A stretch of 36,894 nt of DNA from Thermoplasmatota archaeon (lineage in GTDB: Archaea; Thermoplasmatota; Thermoplasmata; Thermoplasmatales; GCA-001856825): positions 1-36,894 of the forward strand of contig JAMCUN010000025.1 in assembly GCA_023381415.1 (NCBI GenBank), read 5' to 3'. A program made the position numbers and the translations under genes. The number at the start of each line of letters is the position of its first letter. The stretch's first letter is position 1. This document shows, one piece after another, positions 1-9,236 of this stretch. The notes under the pieces were generated by a model. That model saw nothing but the letters and a program-made list of their open reading frames with translations, was not told where the DNA came from and did no database searches.

Positions 1-2596
1 CCCTGTATGGGGATGCAGAAACATACTTCAATCCTATCCTGTGGCAGAATTTCACCGATTCCGGGTCCCCTCCGTGTTCCCCGCATATCCCGATCTCTAT
101 GTCAGGTCTTGTCTTGACCCCCCTCTCGAAGCATATCCTCATCAATTCTCCCACACCGCTCTTGTCGAGCGACTCGAACGGGTTTGACTTGAATATTCCG
201 TATTCCAGGTACTTCGGAAGAAAAGTTGCCTCCACATCGTCCCTCGAGAAACCGAATGTCATCTGAGTCAGGTCGTTCGTGCCGAAGCTGAAGAACTCTG
301 CCACTTCCGCGATCTCCCCGGCCGTTAGGGCTCCCCTTGGTGTCTCTATCATGGTGCCGAACTTATACTTCAGTTCCTTCCCCTTCAACTCCTCTTCTAT
401 CACCCTCTTCAATCTTTCATGGACAAGTTTCAGCTCCTTCACATCTATTGTCAGCGGTATCATAATTTCCGGTATCACAGTCTTCCCCTCCTCCTTGACC
501 CTGAGGGCAGCCCTGATTATCGCCCTCACCTGCATCTCGTAAATCTCGGGGTAGACAATCCCGACCCTTATCCCCCTGAAACCTATCATTGGGTTGAATT
601 CACTCAATGAATTGACCTTCCTGAGCAGTTCCTCTTCCTCCTTCAGCTTTCTCTCCTTTGCTTCGCTCTTCCTCTTGTGCCTGGTCTCAGCTATATCCAC
701 CATTAGCTCCTCCTTCTTTGGGAGGAATTCGTGGAGCGGAGGATCGAGCAGCCTTATAATGACAGGGAATCCGTCCATCGTCCTGAAGAATTCCACAAAG
801 TCGTTGTACTGAAGTGGCAGAAGCTTGTCAAGGAGGGCCTTCCTTTCCTCCAGTGTGTCGCTCATTATCATCTCCCTCATTATTGGAATTCTATCCCCTC
901 CGAGGAACATCCTTTCAGTCCTTGCCAGGCCTATACCTTCTGCCCCATTCTTCCTTGCGAGTATTGCCTCTTCAGGAGTGTTTGCATTAGCAAGAACGCC
1001 AAGCTTCTTCACCTTCCTGCACAGGTCCATGAACTCGCGGAAATCCCCTCCCATCTCCGGGATTGTGAGTGGAACATTTCCCTTGAACACCAAACCGGAT
1101 GTTCCATCCACTGTGACTTCCTGGTGCTCCCACATCATCTCCTTCCTGAAGTTCACCGCCCTCTTCTCCAGGTCTATCTTCAGGTCATCAGAACCGACTA
1201 TTGCAGGCTTTCCCATTGCCCTTGCGACAACTGCCGCATGGGATGTCATCCCTCCCCTAGCGGTCAATACCGCTTCTGACACCGCTATACCATGAACGTC
1301 GTCTGCCAGTGTTTCGTTCCTCACCAGAACAACCTTCTCCCCCTTCTCATTCAGCTTGACAGCCTCCTCCGGGTCCAGGACTATTTTGCCAGAACCGGCC
1401 CCAGGGCTGGCAGCAAGCCCCTTCGCAATGGGCGATCCTGCCCTCTTCGTATCCACCTGCGGATGGAGGAGCTGGTTCAGCTGCTCAGGCTGGACCATAT
1501 TCACAGCCTCACCGTCAGTCACCTTTCCCTCCCTCCTCATGTCAAGAGCAATCTTGATGGCAGCCGCTGCGCTCCTCTTCGCAGATCTCGTCTGCAGCAG
1601 GTAGAAGGTGCCGTCCTGTATAGTGAATTCAATGTCCTGGACATCCTTGTAGTGTGATTCGAGGATTTCTGCTGACCTCTTCAGCTCATCATAAGCATTC
1701 GGTATCTCCTCCTTCAGCTTGTCAATTGTGGATGGTGTCCTGATACCGGCAACGACGTCCTCACCCTGGGCATTTATCAGATACTCCCCGTAGAGTTTAT
1801 TTTCTCCAGTATTGGGGTCACGCGTAAACGCCACCCCTGTTGCGGAGTTCGGGCCCAGGTTGCCGTACACCATCGTCACCACAGATACCGCAGTGCCAAG
1901 GGTATCAGGAATGTTGTTTATCTTCCTGTAAACGATAGCCCTCTCGTTCTTCCATGAGTCAAATACAGCGTTTATAGCCAACCCCAACTGCTTGTACGGA
2001 TCGCTTGGCACATCCTTCCCTGCTTCCTTTATGATACCCTTGAATTCTCCAACTATCTCCCTCCAGTCCCCTTCCTGCAGTTCGAAGTCGTTCTTGACTC
2101 CCAGTTTCTCCTTCCTCTTCTCTATGACAGCATCGAACTTCCCTCCGTTGAGACCCAGGACAATCCTGCCAAACATCTGGACGAACCTCCTGTAGGAATC
2201 CCAGGCGAACCTAGGGTTTCCTGTTTCACGAGCGAACTGCTCCACGTTCCTGTCGTTCATTCCCAGATTGAGGACGGTGTCGAGCATACCCGGCATGCTT
2301 ACTGGAGCCCCGGACCGCACGGAAACCAGCATCATCTTTGGCTCTCCGCCAAATACCCTTCCAGTCTTTGCCTCCAGGTTCTTTACAGCCTTCACAATGT
2401 CCTCCCACAGGCCGTCTGGAAGCCTGTTGTTCCTGAAATAATAATTACAGACTTCAGTTGTGATCGTGAATCCCGGCGGGGTCCTCAGTCCGATCCTCGT
2501 CATCTCGGCAAGTCCCGCACCCTTTCCGCCGAGTAGATTCTTCATATCCTTTGAACCTTCCTCAAAACTGTAAATTAACTTGGGGTCGCTAGGCAT
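1..2596 (-). CDS. ppdK: Pyruvate, phosphate dikinase (3' end beyond window)
   Basis: Interconverts pyruvate + ATP + Pi and PEP + AMP + PPi in the cytosol, at the junction of glycolysis and gluconeogenesis. About 865 codons are visible and only the last twenty or so residues should be missing at the window edge. The protein opens with the family's SFEEGSKDMKNLLGGKGAGL segment (ATP-grasp domain). The swivelling phosphohistidine domain has GGMTSHAAV, with its His near residue 450. The TIM-barrel domain has GLARTERMF, and near residue 837 the CGEHGGDP motif with the catalytic Cys. This GGMTSHAAV plus CGEHGGDP pattern fits PPDK rather than PEP synthase. The ATG at 2594-2596 has GAGGA upstream and gives the expected N terminus. 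No lesion is seen. It is a single gene, separated from the ABC unit upstream by about 100 bases. Confidence 0.96.
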   Translation of the reverse strand, partial: MPSDPKLIYSFEEGSKDMKNLLGGKGAGLAEMTRIGLRTPPGFTITTEVCNYYFRNNRLPDGLWEDIVKAVKNLEAKTGRVFGGEPKMMLVSVRSGAPVSMPGMLDTVLNLGMNDRNVEQFARETGNPRFAWDSYRRFVQMFGRIVLGLNGGKFDAVIEKRKEKLGVKNDFELQEGDWREIVGEFKGIIKEAGKDVPSDPYKQLGLAINAVFDSWKNERAIVYRKINNIPDTLGTAVSVVTMVYGNLGPNSATGVAFTRDPNTGENKLYGEYLINAQGEDVVAGIRTPSTIDKLKEEIPNAYDELKRSAEILESHYKDVQDIEFTIQDGTFYLLQTRSAKRSAAAAIKIALDMRREGKVTDGEAVNMVQPEQLNQLLHPQVDTKRAGSPIAKGLAASPGAGSGKIVLDPEEAVKLNEKGEKVVLVRNETLADDVHGIAVSEAVLTARGGMTSHAAVVARAMGKPAIVGSDDLKIDLEKRAVNFRKEMMWEHQEVTVDGTSGLVFKGNVPLTIPEMGGDFREFMDLCRKVKKLGVLANANTPEEAILARKNGAEGIGLARTERMFLGGDRIPIMREMIMSDTLEERKALLDKLLPLQYNDFVEFFRTMDGFPVIIRLLDPPLHEFLPKKEELMVDIAETRHKRKSEAKERKLKEEEELLRKVNSLSEFNPMIGFRGIRVGIVYPEIYEMQVRAIIRAALRVKEEGKTVIPEIMIPLTIDVKELKLVHERLKRVIEEELKGKELKYKFGTMIETPRGALTAGEIAEVAEFFSFGTNDLTQMTFGFSRDDVEATFLPKYLEYGIFKSNPFESLDKSGVGELMRICFERGVKTRPDIEIGICGEHGGDPESVKFCHRIGLKYVSASPYR

Positions 2597-2698
2597 ATTC
2601 CTCAATGTTGAATGGAGTTTTAACGTTTGCTGTTACATTCTTTGATCCTGCAACCAATATAGTTAACCGGATCCTTCTGAATCCGTTCCGCGGCCCGT

Positions 2699-3568
2699 CT
2701 ATTTCCTGAATTCCTTCTCAAGTTCATCGGCAGGGTTGATGTATACGATTCTTGAGTTGGATTTCATCAGCTCCCTGTTGAAATCAGGAATAAATTCCTT
2801 ATCAGAAAGCTCGAAAGTGGAGTATCCTTCCCCAGACTCAACAAGCGTTCCGTTTGATGGTTTGAACGATGGATCAATGATACCTGTCACCTTCACAAGG
2901 ACCCTTCCATCCTTCCTTCCTGAATCATAGCTCACCACTCCCTTGTTCAATATGATCGTCCTGTCTGCAAGCTCCCTCGCTTCCTCAAGCAGGTGGGTGC
3001 TCATGATTATCAGCCTACCTCCTTCCATCTTCATGCCCTTAAGCACTTTCCTCATCTCCAGCATCCCGCCGGGGTCCATACCGAATGTGGGTTCGTCAAG
3101 TATCAGGATTCCAGGATTTCCTACCATTGCGACAGCAACACCCAGCCTCTGCTTCATCCCTCTTGAATACTCACCGCTCTTCCTTCCGATGTAATCGGAT
3201 ATATCTGTCAGCCTTGACACCCTCTCCAATTCTTCCTCCACGTCCCTCCCCTTCACCCCCCTTATCCTTGCCGTGAACTCAAGCAGTTCCTTCCCAGTAA
3301 GATAAGGGTAGAATTCCGGCTCCTCCACAAGGGATCCGATCTTTGACAAGACCTTCTTCGGGTCTGAGTCCACGCTCACCCCATCAACCCTCACAGTCCC
3401 AGATGATGGCCTCACTATGCTGGTAAGTATCTTGAATAAGGTGGTCTTACCGGCTCCGTTCGACCCAAGGAACATCACAAGACCGTTCCCCTCTATGCGC
3501 AGGTTGATGTTCTTGAGCGCACTTATCTTCCCGTAGCTCTTTGAAAGTGACGATATGTCTATCTCCAT
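2699..3568 (-). CDS. ABC transporter ATP-binding protein
   Basis: ATPase subunit of an ABC-2-type exporter, acting at the inner face of the membrane. Walker A is GSNGAGKTT (about residues 35-43). The signature motif is a variant, YSRGMKQRL instead of LSGGQ. Walker B is ILILDEP and the switch His follows in MSTHLLEEA. The C-terminal ~80 residues form the extension common in CcmA/NatA-like ATPases. The ATG directly abuts the stop codon of the permease gene upstream (TGA then ATG, no spacer), so the two should be translationally coupled. The substrate cannot be read from the sequence. The partners are an ABC-2 permease and a membrane-anchored exported protein, which suggests polypeptide, lipid or small-molecule export, or resistance. 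Confidence 0.93.
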   Translation of the reverse strand: MEIDISSLSKSYGKISALKNINLRIEGNGLVMFLGSNGAGKTTLFKILTSIVRPSSGTVRVDGVSVDSDPKKVLSKIGSLVEEPEFYPYLTGKELLEFTARIRGVKGRDVEEELERVSRLTDISDYIGRKSGEYSRGMKQRLGVAVAMVGNPGILILDEPTFGMDPGGMLEMRKVLKGMKMEGGRLIIMSTHLLEEARELADRTIILNKGVVSYDSGRKDGRVLVKVTGIIDPSFKPSNGTLVESGEGYSTFELSDKEFIPDFNRELMKSNSRIVYINPADELEKEFRK

Positions 3569-4402
3569 TCACCTGACCTCCTTCCTCTCAAATACCACCA
3601 GGGCAACAACAAGGGAGATTATGATGTAAAGTAACATCACCGAAAGGGAAAGCAGGATGTTCCCTAGTGGCGCGCCATTCAAACTGAACTGGCCCCCAAA
3701 GACGGAAGGACTCACGTCGAGGAATATCCTTGGAATGATTGAGGCGGCGTTGTCCAGAAGAAAGAAAGCGTTGTAATTGTACAGAATGGAAAGGATGAGG
3801 TTTGCTGCGTCGAAGACTATGAAGTAAATTATGAAAGTTGTGATGTACGAATAGATGTTCTTATTGAAGAAAGAGCTGACCATGAACGTGAATGCGCTTA
3901 TCGCAAGTATGAACACTACAAGCATTGCGAAAGAGACGAATATCGGTGCTACTGAAATATCTGGAAAGAGGTAAAGGGCTGTTGCTATCTCAGCCACAAT
4001 GAAAGCAGCCATCGAGATCAACGATGCGGAAGCTGCCGCAAGGTATTTCCCCAGCAGGAGAACGCTCCTGTCAAGCGGGAGGGAGAATATGTGGAAGGCC
4101 GTCCTGTTTTCAATCTCGCTAGAAATGGCCGGGGACGAAAAGAATACAGCAGCAAAAACGGGCAGATCGGACATCACGTACGACCAGAGGTACAGGACAA
4201 CCTTGTCCTTCAGGATCGCTGGAACAGGTCCTCCGGAAGAGAATAATGCATCTATCTTTGGTAGATAGCGTATGGACATGAAGACCATCAGGATGGACGC
4301 GACAATCACTAGAGAGAATATCAGATAGAAGCTCTTTGACCTGTAGTAATTTTTCAGGTAGTAGGAATAGACAGTCGACAGGGACTCAAGAGGAGTTTCC
4401 AT
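3569..4402 (-). CDS. ABC-2 type permease subunit
   Basis: Integral membrane partner of the ATPase encoded immediately downstream. The 277-residue protein has about six hydrophobic stretches, beginning with one near residues 24-43 (YLIFSLVIVASILMVFM) and ending with one at the C terminus (LLYIIISLVVALVVF). It carries the ABC-2 hallmark of a region after TM2 with SSEIENRTAFHIFSLPLDR, similar to the coupling region that contacts the ATPase. The start ATG follows the upstream gene's TAA with no spacer, and its own TGA abuts the next ATG, so all three genes form one operon. Substrate unknown. Confidence 0.88.
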   Translation of the reverse strand: METPLESLSTVYSYYLKNYYRSKSFYLIFSLVIVASILMVFMSIRYLPKIDALFSSGGPVPAILKDKVVLYLWSYVMSDLPVFAAVFFSSPAISSEIENRTAFHIFSLPLDRSVLLLGKYLAAASASLISMAAFIVAEIATALYLFPDISVAPIFVSFAMLVVFILAISAFTFMVSSFFNKNIYSYITTFIIYFIVFDAANLILSILYNYNAFFLLDNAASIIPRIFLDVSPSVFGGQFSLNGAPLGNILLSLSVMLLYIIISLVVALVVFERKEVR

Positions 4403-5179
4403 TTACCTCATGGAATCCAGTTTGGAATAGAGCTGGGAGAGGTTGCTGAATTCATAGGTTACCTCAAGTTCGTGCGAAGATAACGATTTCACTGTAAATC
4501 CCTGGTAGGAGAAGGAGCCGGTGAAATTGAACTGTGTTGAATTCCTCATTTCAAGGTAGGCATAGAGCTCCGTGCCGTTCACTCCTCCCCATGCATAGGA
4601 GAACGGAAGGGTGCTGTTATGGGGAGATAGATAGAAGGAAATATTATCATTCTGATCGATGAAAGAGCTCTTAGATACAAAATTAGAGCCGGAATTGAAG
4701 GAGTTGATTGAATCCTTCACCCCTGAAAGCGTCCCGACAACAACACTCCCTCCGTTTGTCATATACGCGAAGAGCGTCAAGCCCGAAATGTTCAGTACGG
4801 ACGGGAGTGTAGAGTTGAACTTGAGTATATCCTGGAGGGAAGACGAGACGTTTATAGAATACACCTGAAACCCTCCGTAGGTTGAGTTGAATTTGATCGG
4901 TATGCTTATTGTTGAGTTCCCGCTTGCATACGAAATATTTCCCGACCTGATGCCTACCGTGTTGAGCATCAGTGCGGTCGTGTTGTTGTATTGGAAGATA
5001 AAAAGAGTGGTGTCATTGTAGCTGGCCCTAACCACGAATGAGGAATCAGAAGGGATGTAGCTGAAAGGAGAGTCAGCATTCTGAGTGTTCTTCATGGTGC
5101 TGTATGCGAATGCCGTTGCGGTAGCTATGAGGACTATTCCTAGCACCACAGTTATCGCTATCTTGAGAGTTCTGTTCAT
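4403..5179 (-). CDS. Membrane-anchored exported protein, Asn-sequon rich, unknown function
   Basis: First gene of the ABC operon. The 258-residue protein starts MNRTLKIAITVVLGIVLIAT, giving a single N-terminal membrane segment or uncleaved signal anchor. The rest is an extracellular domain rich in Asn, Ser and Thr with many N-x-S/T sequons (for example NDTT, NNTT, NIS, NST, NVS), as expected for a glycosylated surface protein of an archaeon. I chose the ATG at 5179, not the longer reading from 5260. It places the hydrophobic segment at the N terminus, has AAGGGGGC just upstream, and has an AT-rich promoter-like stretch (AAAACATTTATC) about 30 bases upstream. No enzymatic motif is seen. It may be an accessory or substrate-binding component of the exporter (inference). 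Confidence 0.75.
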   Translation of the reverse strand: MNRTLKIAITVVLGIVLIATATAFAYSTMKNTQNADSPFSYIPSDSSFVVRASYNDTTLFIFQYNNTTALMLNTVGIRSGNISYASGNSTISIPIKFNSTYGGFQVYSINVSSSLQDILKFNSTLPSVLNISGLTLFAYMTNGGSVVVGTLSGVKDSINSFNSGSNFVSKSSFIDQNDNISFYLSPHNSTLPFSYAWGGVNGTELYAYLEMRNSTQFNFTGSFSYQGFTVKSLSSHELEVTYEFSNLSQLYSKLDSMR

Positions 5180-5280
5180 TGCCCCCTTATTGGGACAGGC
5201 GATAAATGTTTTATCCTCTTTGCATAGCACTGCAGTAAAGCACCGTATGAATGCTTCCATCTTTCGGATTTGTTAGTATT

Positions 5281-6519
5281 TCAGCTGTATCTCAATATGG
5301 CACCTATGCCGCCGAATGAGTTGAGGAACAGGGCCCCTTCGTCGGATTCGTCTCCTACGAGCTCTATCTTAGAATCGCTTCGCTGCCCTTCCTCTATATA
5401 CTGCTCTATCAGGTCCGTCTGTGAAACGGCAACCATCGGTTTTCCGCACTTAGGGCAGAGATGCTCCTTCTCCTCCTGGGCTATCTCCGACAGCTCAGTC
5501 CCATCGTCCTCGCATTTGTAATTGAACTTCAATTTCCTGAGCCCCTTCGAGATGATCAGAGTATCAACCCTTCCCTGCTTCAGAGCTTCCGTCACTTCCC
5601 TGTCCCCATAGGCAGCAAGACCCGTCCCCTTCTTTATTTCGACAAGCAGCCTTTCGATTATCTTCTTCTCCTTTGCAATCTCCAGATTGTTGAGTGTCTG
5701 TGATGCCTTATCCACAAGCTCCTTCAGGCCGTATTCGTTAGTGTAGCCAACATCATAAAGGTCAATGACCTTCTCCTGTATCTGGTACTGAAGGTACCCG
5801 TGCTTGTAGAAGAAATCCTTCGTAGACCCAGGGCCGCCGATCAGGACACCCTTCAATCCCGGTTCCCTCAGGAATGCGTTTGAGGCTAGCTCACCAATTT
5901 TGGTGAAGAATTCGTGTGCTGCAATCTCAATGAGCCTCTCGTACCTTCTGGAGCTCTGGCCACCCTGGTGATGCTTGCTCGGCACCTGGGAGTCCTTGTT
6001 CTCGATTACCTCTATCCTAGAACCTCTTAGGAGGCCTACCGTCGCCTCTGCCCTGTCTATAACTATTAAACCATATACTTCCTTCTTCTCCAGCATCGGA
6101 AGGATCGGATCAAGATAGAACTTTGAGTCGCACCTGTACAGGAAACTTGTTACTGACTGTGGCGGCTCTATGAAATATGATACCATATCACTCTTGTCGC
6201 CCCTCGTTGGAACGTAGCCTACAAAAATGGCTAGCCCGTGCTCAGGAGGTGCTTTGTAGTACCTCAGCTTGCTCATAATGCTCTCAATTGCGGTGGTGAC
6301 GTTCTTTCTGGTCGTCTTGCTCTTGATGTTACTTGATGTAGAATATTCGTCCCTAAGATATGCAACAACATCACTTATCTGCCTTTCTGGGGGGATGTAC
6401 ACAGATATGAGCTCTGTCCCCCTCCCCTCTAGCTTCCTTATCTGCTCTACGTACTTTTTGAACTGATATTCCTTTAAAGATTTTTCAATATCCTTCTTAT
6501 TCTGTTCTAGTCCAGACAT
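5281..6519 (-). CDS. prf1: Peptide chain release factor aRF1
   Basis: Recognises all three stop codons in the ribosomal A site and triggers peptidyl-tRNA hydrolysis. The 412-residue length is typical. Domain 1 carries NIKS (residues 64-67) for stop-codon reading. Domain 2 carries GGQ (186-188) within KHHQGGQSSRR, which enters the peptidyl transferase centre. The C-terminal domain has a mini-domain with one CPKCG pair and a further Cys at CEDDG. The N terminus (LEQNKKDIEKSLKEYQFKKY) is as expected. The gene lies 9 bases after the FKBP gene stop codon, with GGAGAG before the ATG, so the two are probably cotranscribed. Confidence 0.97.
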   Translation of the reverse strand: MSGLEQNKKDIEKSLKEYQFKKYVEQIRKLEGRGTELISVYIPPERQISDVVAYLRDEYSTSSNIKSKTTRKNVTTAIESIMSKLRYYKAPPEHGLAIFVGYVPTRGDKSDMVSYFIEPPQSVTSFLYRCDSKFYLDPILPMLEKKEVYGLIVIDRAEATVGLLRGSRIEVIENKDSQVPSKHHQGGQSSRRYERLIEIAAHEFFTKIGELASNAFLREPGLKGVLIGGPGSTKDFFYKHGYLQYQIQEKVIDLYDVGYTNEYGLKELVDKASQTLNNLEIAKEKKIIERLLVEIKKGTGLAAYGDREVTEALKQGRVDTLIISKGLRKLKFNYKCEDDGTELSEIAQEEKEHLCPKCGKPMVAVSQTDLIEQYIEEGQRSDSKIELVGDESDEGALFLNSFGGIGAILRYS

Positions 6520-6528
6520 CTCTCTCCG

Positions 6529-7320
6529 TCAACTGGGGGCACTTGTCTGTGGAGCTGGTTCCACCTTTTTCTCTTCTTCCTTCTTTTCCTCAACCCTTTT
6601 CTCGAATATCTCCTTGAATATCACCGTCTTGTTTGCCACATACTCCCTTATTGCTCCTACTATTGCGAATTTCGCAAGAGGCCAGGAATCGTCTATCTTA
6701 GCTGAATCAGGAATTGTGATCGTGATCTCCTCCCCAGTCTCTATCTTGAACTTGTCGCTGTCCTTGGGGAAATTGATCTCGATGATCGCCGCCACTTTTC
6801 TTTCTTCACCTTCTATCTTCTCAAGGACCTTGTAGACATATTTTATTGCCTTCCCAGCGAGTGGGTGATTGAAGTCGACCACGACCCTGCCTGCTGTTAC
6901 TGTCAGTATCTTTCCATACCTATCCCCCAATCTTACCATCTTACCAGGCTCAGGGTATACGTCCTTTCCGCTCCTGCCTGCCCTCTTCTCTTCCTCTACA
7001 AGGGACCTCTCGACCTCCCTGTAAGAACTGACCCTTACGCTGTTTGTGTCCCTAACTCCAAATGCCTTCTCCGGGAGATCGGAAGACTCCCTTTCTTCTC
7101 CAACGCCTGCCTTCTGAATATCGTCCTCCAGGTCTTTGAGGAGCCTCCCTGATCCCAGGATGGTGACTATTGGCTTGTAGGAGGAGTGCTCGTCGTAGAT
7201 ACCGCCATCCTTTGCTTTCTTTTCGTCAGTAGTCTCCACTAACTTGCCATCTTCGGTATATGTGTCGAATTGCAGTTTGATGAAGTCCCCTTTTTCCATA
7301 TATTCCACTCTTTCATCCAT
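6529..7320 (-). CDS. FKBP-type peptidyl-prolyl cis-trans isomerase (SlyD-like, long form)
   Basis: Prolyl isomerase and folding chaperone of the archaeal long FKBP type. The N-terminal FKBP half begins KGDFIKLQFDTYTEDGKLVE. An inserted chaperone (IF) domain precedes the closing FKBP strand with VVVDFNHPLAGKAI. A C-terminal extension follows (IIEINFPKDSDKF onwards), ending in a Lys/Glu-rich tail (EEKKEEEKKVE) that may be unstructured. The start is uncertain. ATG at 7320 is taken here, but a TATA box at 7331-7342 would place transcription start near 7310, which favours the in-frame ATG at 7299 (MEKGDF). A longer reading to 7353 is unlikely because it would overlap the TATA box. It is the first gene of an operon with prf1, so both would respond to the same promoter. 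Confidence 0.9.
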   Translation of the reverse strand: MDERVEYMEKGDFIKLQFDTYTEDGKLVETTDEKKAKDGGIYDEHSSYKPIVTILGSGRLLKDLEDDIQKAGVGEERESSDLPEKAFGVRDTNSVRVSSYREVERSLVEEEKRAGRSGKDVYPEPGKMVRLGDRYGKILTVTAGRVVVDFNHPLAGKAIKYVYKVLEKIEGEERKVAAIIEINFPKDSDKFKIETGEEITITIPDSAKIDDSWPLAKFAIVGAIREYVANKTVIFKEIFEKRVEEKKEEEKKVEPAPQTSAPS

Positions 7321-7330
7321 AACAATCAAA

Positions 7331-7342
7331 ACTATAAAAAGG
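7331..7342 (-). promoter_or_regulatory. TATA box for the FKBP-prf1 operon
   Basis: On the minus strand the stretch reads CCTTTTTATAGT, a good archaeal box A. Its centre predicts transcription start near 7310, between the two candidate ATGs. This is the main evidence for a short N terminus of the FKBP protein. Confidence 0.6.
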
Positions 7343-7450
7343 CTAGGAATCAATATCCTCCAACTGGTCGATCAGATGCCAGATGACGTTGTCCCTGATA
7401 TACTCACTGAAGAAAAGCACTACATAAGGGTACGAAAGAGAACCCATGGC

Positions 7451-7460
7451 CTATTTTTAT
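7451..7460 (+). promoter_or_regulatory. TATA box for tRNA-Gln
   Basis: CTATTTTTAT is centred about 30 bases before the mature 5' end of the tRNA. Transcription would start around 7482, which leaves a leader of only a few bases for RNase P to remove. Confidence 0.55.
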
Positions 7461-7485
7461 CTACTACATCGCAATCACCTTCGAT

Positions 7486-7558
7486 AGCCCCGTGGTGTAG
7501 TGGCCAAGCATAGCGGGCTCTGGACCCGTTGACAGCAGTTCGAATCTGCTCGGGGCTA
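7486..7558 (+). tRNA. tRNA-Gln (anticodon CTG)
   Basis: Cloverleaf read by eye. The acceptor stem AGCCCCG pairs with CGGGGCT (7551-7557), with discriminator A at 7558. The D arm starts GTG and contains TAGTGG. The anticodon stem CGGG/CCCG encloses loop CTCTGGA, so the anticodon is CTG, reading CAG. The T arm AGCAG-TTCGAAT-CTGCT is perfect. No CCA is encoded and there is no intron. The sequence closely follows the archaeal tRNA-Gln pattern. It marks the border between housekeeping genes and the transposon-rich island. Confidence 0.95.
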
Positions 7559-7726
7559 TTTAATTATTTAATCGAATACATTAGAGGATTTCGAAAGGTT
7601 AAAAGCAGAACAAACTCATAGTTCCCCTATTTTCTAATTTGGATGGGAGAGAAATTCAATTCCAAAATGTAACTGCCGCTTAAGAGTCCCGAGGTTTCCC
7701 CCAGCTAAAATTTTGCAAAATTCAAT

Positions 7727-9236
7727 CTCTAACTCAGGCAACTTTGCGTAACATGTTTTGATATTCCCTTGATGCAATTGGCTTAAGTGGAAAAGTATAT
7801 GATCTCATAAGGTACGAAATTACATATCATGACTTATCCCGATTGGGTATTGAAGCAAAAGAGGAAGAGGACCCTCATAATGCAGAGGAGAGACAACTAC
7901 TATCTCTATAGGGTAAGAAGTGTGTTGGACAAGGAAAGGAAGAAAACGAGGCTGAAGACAGAGGAATTCCTAGGAAAGATCACACCCGAAGGTATCGTTG
8001 AACCAAGGGTGAAGAGAGTGATGAAGAGTTATGACCAGATTACGGTGAAGGAGTATGGCTCCTCCTTCCTGATGCAGCACATCTCCTGAGACATAGTTGA
8101 ATCGCTTGGGATTTTCTCCGAGAATGGAAGGAGATATTCGTTTTCAGCTGCATGAGGCTCATCCACAGGTCACCGATGAAGAACGTTGAATTCCATTACA
8201 GGACTTCATTCCTCTCAGAGGCCATAAGAGATGCTCGCGTCTCTCCTGACTCACTGGGGGATATACTGCGAAATATAGGGATGGACAGGAGTTCCATCAC
8301 CGGCTTCATGAAATCTTTCATGAATGATGAGAGGTATCTTGCAGTTGATCTTACTCACATTATGAGCATGAGTGAGGGTGTCATATCCGCTACCCTAGGA
8401 CACAACAGCAAAGAGGAGTACTTACCACAGGTCCAGTTGCTCTTCCTCTTCTCAATAGGGCGTGATGGTCCTGTGTATTTCCGAATCCTTCCAGGTGCAA
8501 TAAACAGCGTAATGTCACTGCGAGTCACCATAGAGGAATCAGGTGCATCGAGCGTTGTCCTCGTCGCAGATACAGGATTCTACTCGTCCAAGAATGTGAA
8601 AGACCTGGATGACATGGGCATATTCTTCATAATTCCGCTAAAGAGGAATTCGAAGCTGATAGAATATTCCATGGAACAGAACAGGCACTTCATGTTCCAG
8701 GACCATCCAATATTCTATTCCAAGTACCAGAGTGATGGAAGATCCATGTTCACATTCCGTAACGATTTCCTTAAGGCAGAGGAGGAGAAGGATTATCTCA
8801 ATAGACATGAGAAAGGATCTGCGGCTTTCAGGAATATCAGCGGTAGAATGGGAACAATATCCGTCATCACTAATCTGAGAACATCTGGAGAGATCGTGTA
8901 CCAGATGTTGAAATCAAGAGCTGACATAGAGCAGTCCTATGACACATTCAAGAACGCAATTCATGCAGACAGGACATACATGATGGACGACTACCAGTTA
9001 CAGGGATGGATGTTCGTGAACTTTATAGCGCTCGTCCTCCACTACAGGATCGACGGCATTCTTAAGGAAAAGGACATGCTGAAGAGATATTCCCCGGAAG
9101 ATGTGATAGAGCATCTGGAACGTGTGAGCATGCTGAAGATAGGCGAAGAGTGGAAGATATCCGAGATCCCTAAGAAATCAAGGGACATCATTGATGAACT
9201 AGGGATACCTATTATGCAAAAGAACGTGAGTTAGAG
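7727..9236 (+). mobile_element. Insertion sequence A, IS4/IS1634-like, about 1.5 kb, inactive
   Basis: The ends form an inverted repeat. The outer ten bases are exact (CTCTAACTCA at 7727-7736; its complement at 9227-9236), and similarity continues imperfectly for about 30 bases (for example TTTGCxTAA in both). The right repeat overlaps the transposase stop codon. No convincing target duplication is visible: the flanks read ...TTCAAT and GTTAAAA.... The single gene inside is broken (see 7829-9234). The element begins about 170 bases after the tRNA-Gln gene. Confidence 0.75.
7829..9234 (+). pseudogene. Transposase of insertion sequence A (IS4/IS1634-like), broken
   Basis: Two pieces make one DDE transposase. 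Piece one (7829-8089, 86 residues) is the basic N-terminal domain with RDNYYLYRVRSVLDKERKKT. Piece two (8152-9234, 360 residues) holds the catalytic fold. It includes VADTGFYSSKN, where the Asp fits the second acidic residue, and RADIEQSYDTFKN, where the Glu fits the third, followed by the hydrophobic FVNFIALVLHYRI helix. The pieces are separated by a TGA at 8087-8089 and by a change of frame, because the second frame starts 62 bases after that stop. At least two lesions are therefore needed to explain it, so it is unlikely to produce active enzyme. Confidence 0.82.

Noticed and set aside
279-1657. Several plus-strand open frames of 60-180 codons
   Set aside because: They run antisense through the pyruvate phosphate dikinase gene and have the low-complexity Ser/Pro/Leu composition of mirror frames.
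7375-7513. Short frame starting MPDDVVPDILTEEKHY running into the tRNA
   Set aside because: It overlaps the first bases of tRNA-Gln and the tRNA promoter, so it is not a credible gene.
7727-9236. Target-site duplication of insertion sequence A
   Set aside because: The immediate flanks (TTCAAT and GTTAAA) do not match; any duplication has been lost or the ends are misplaced.
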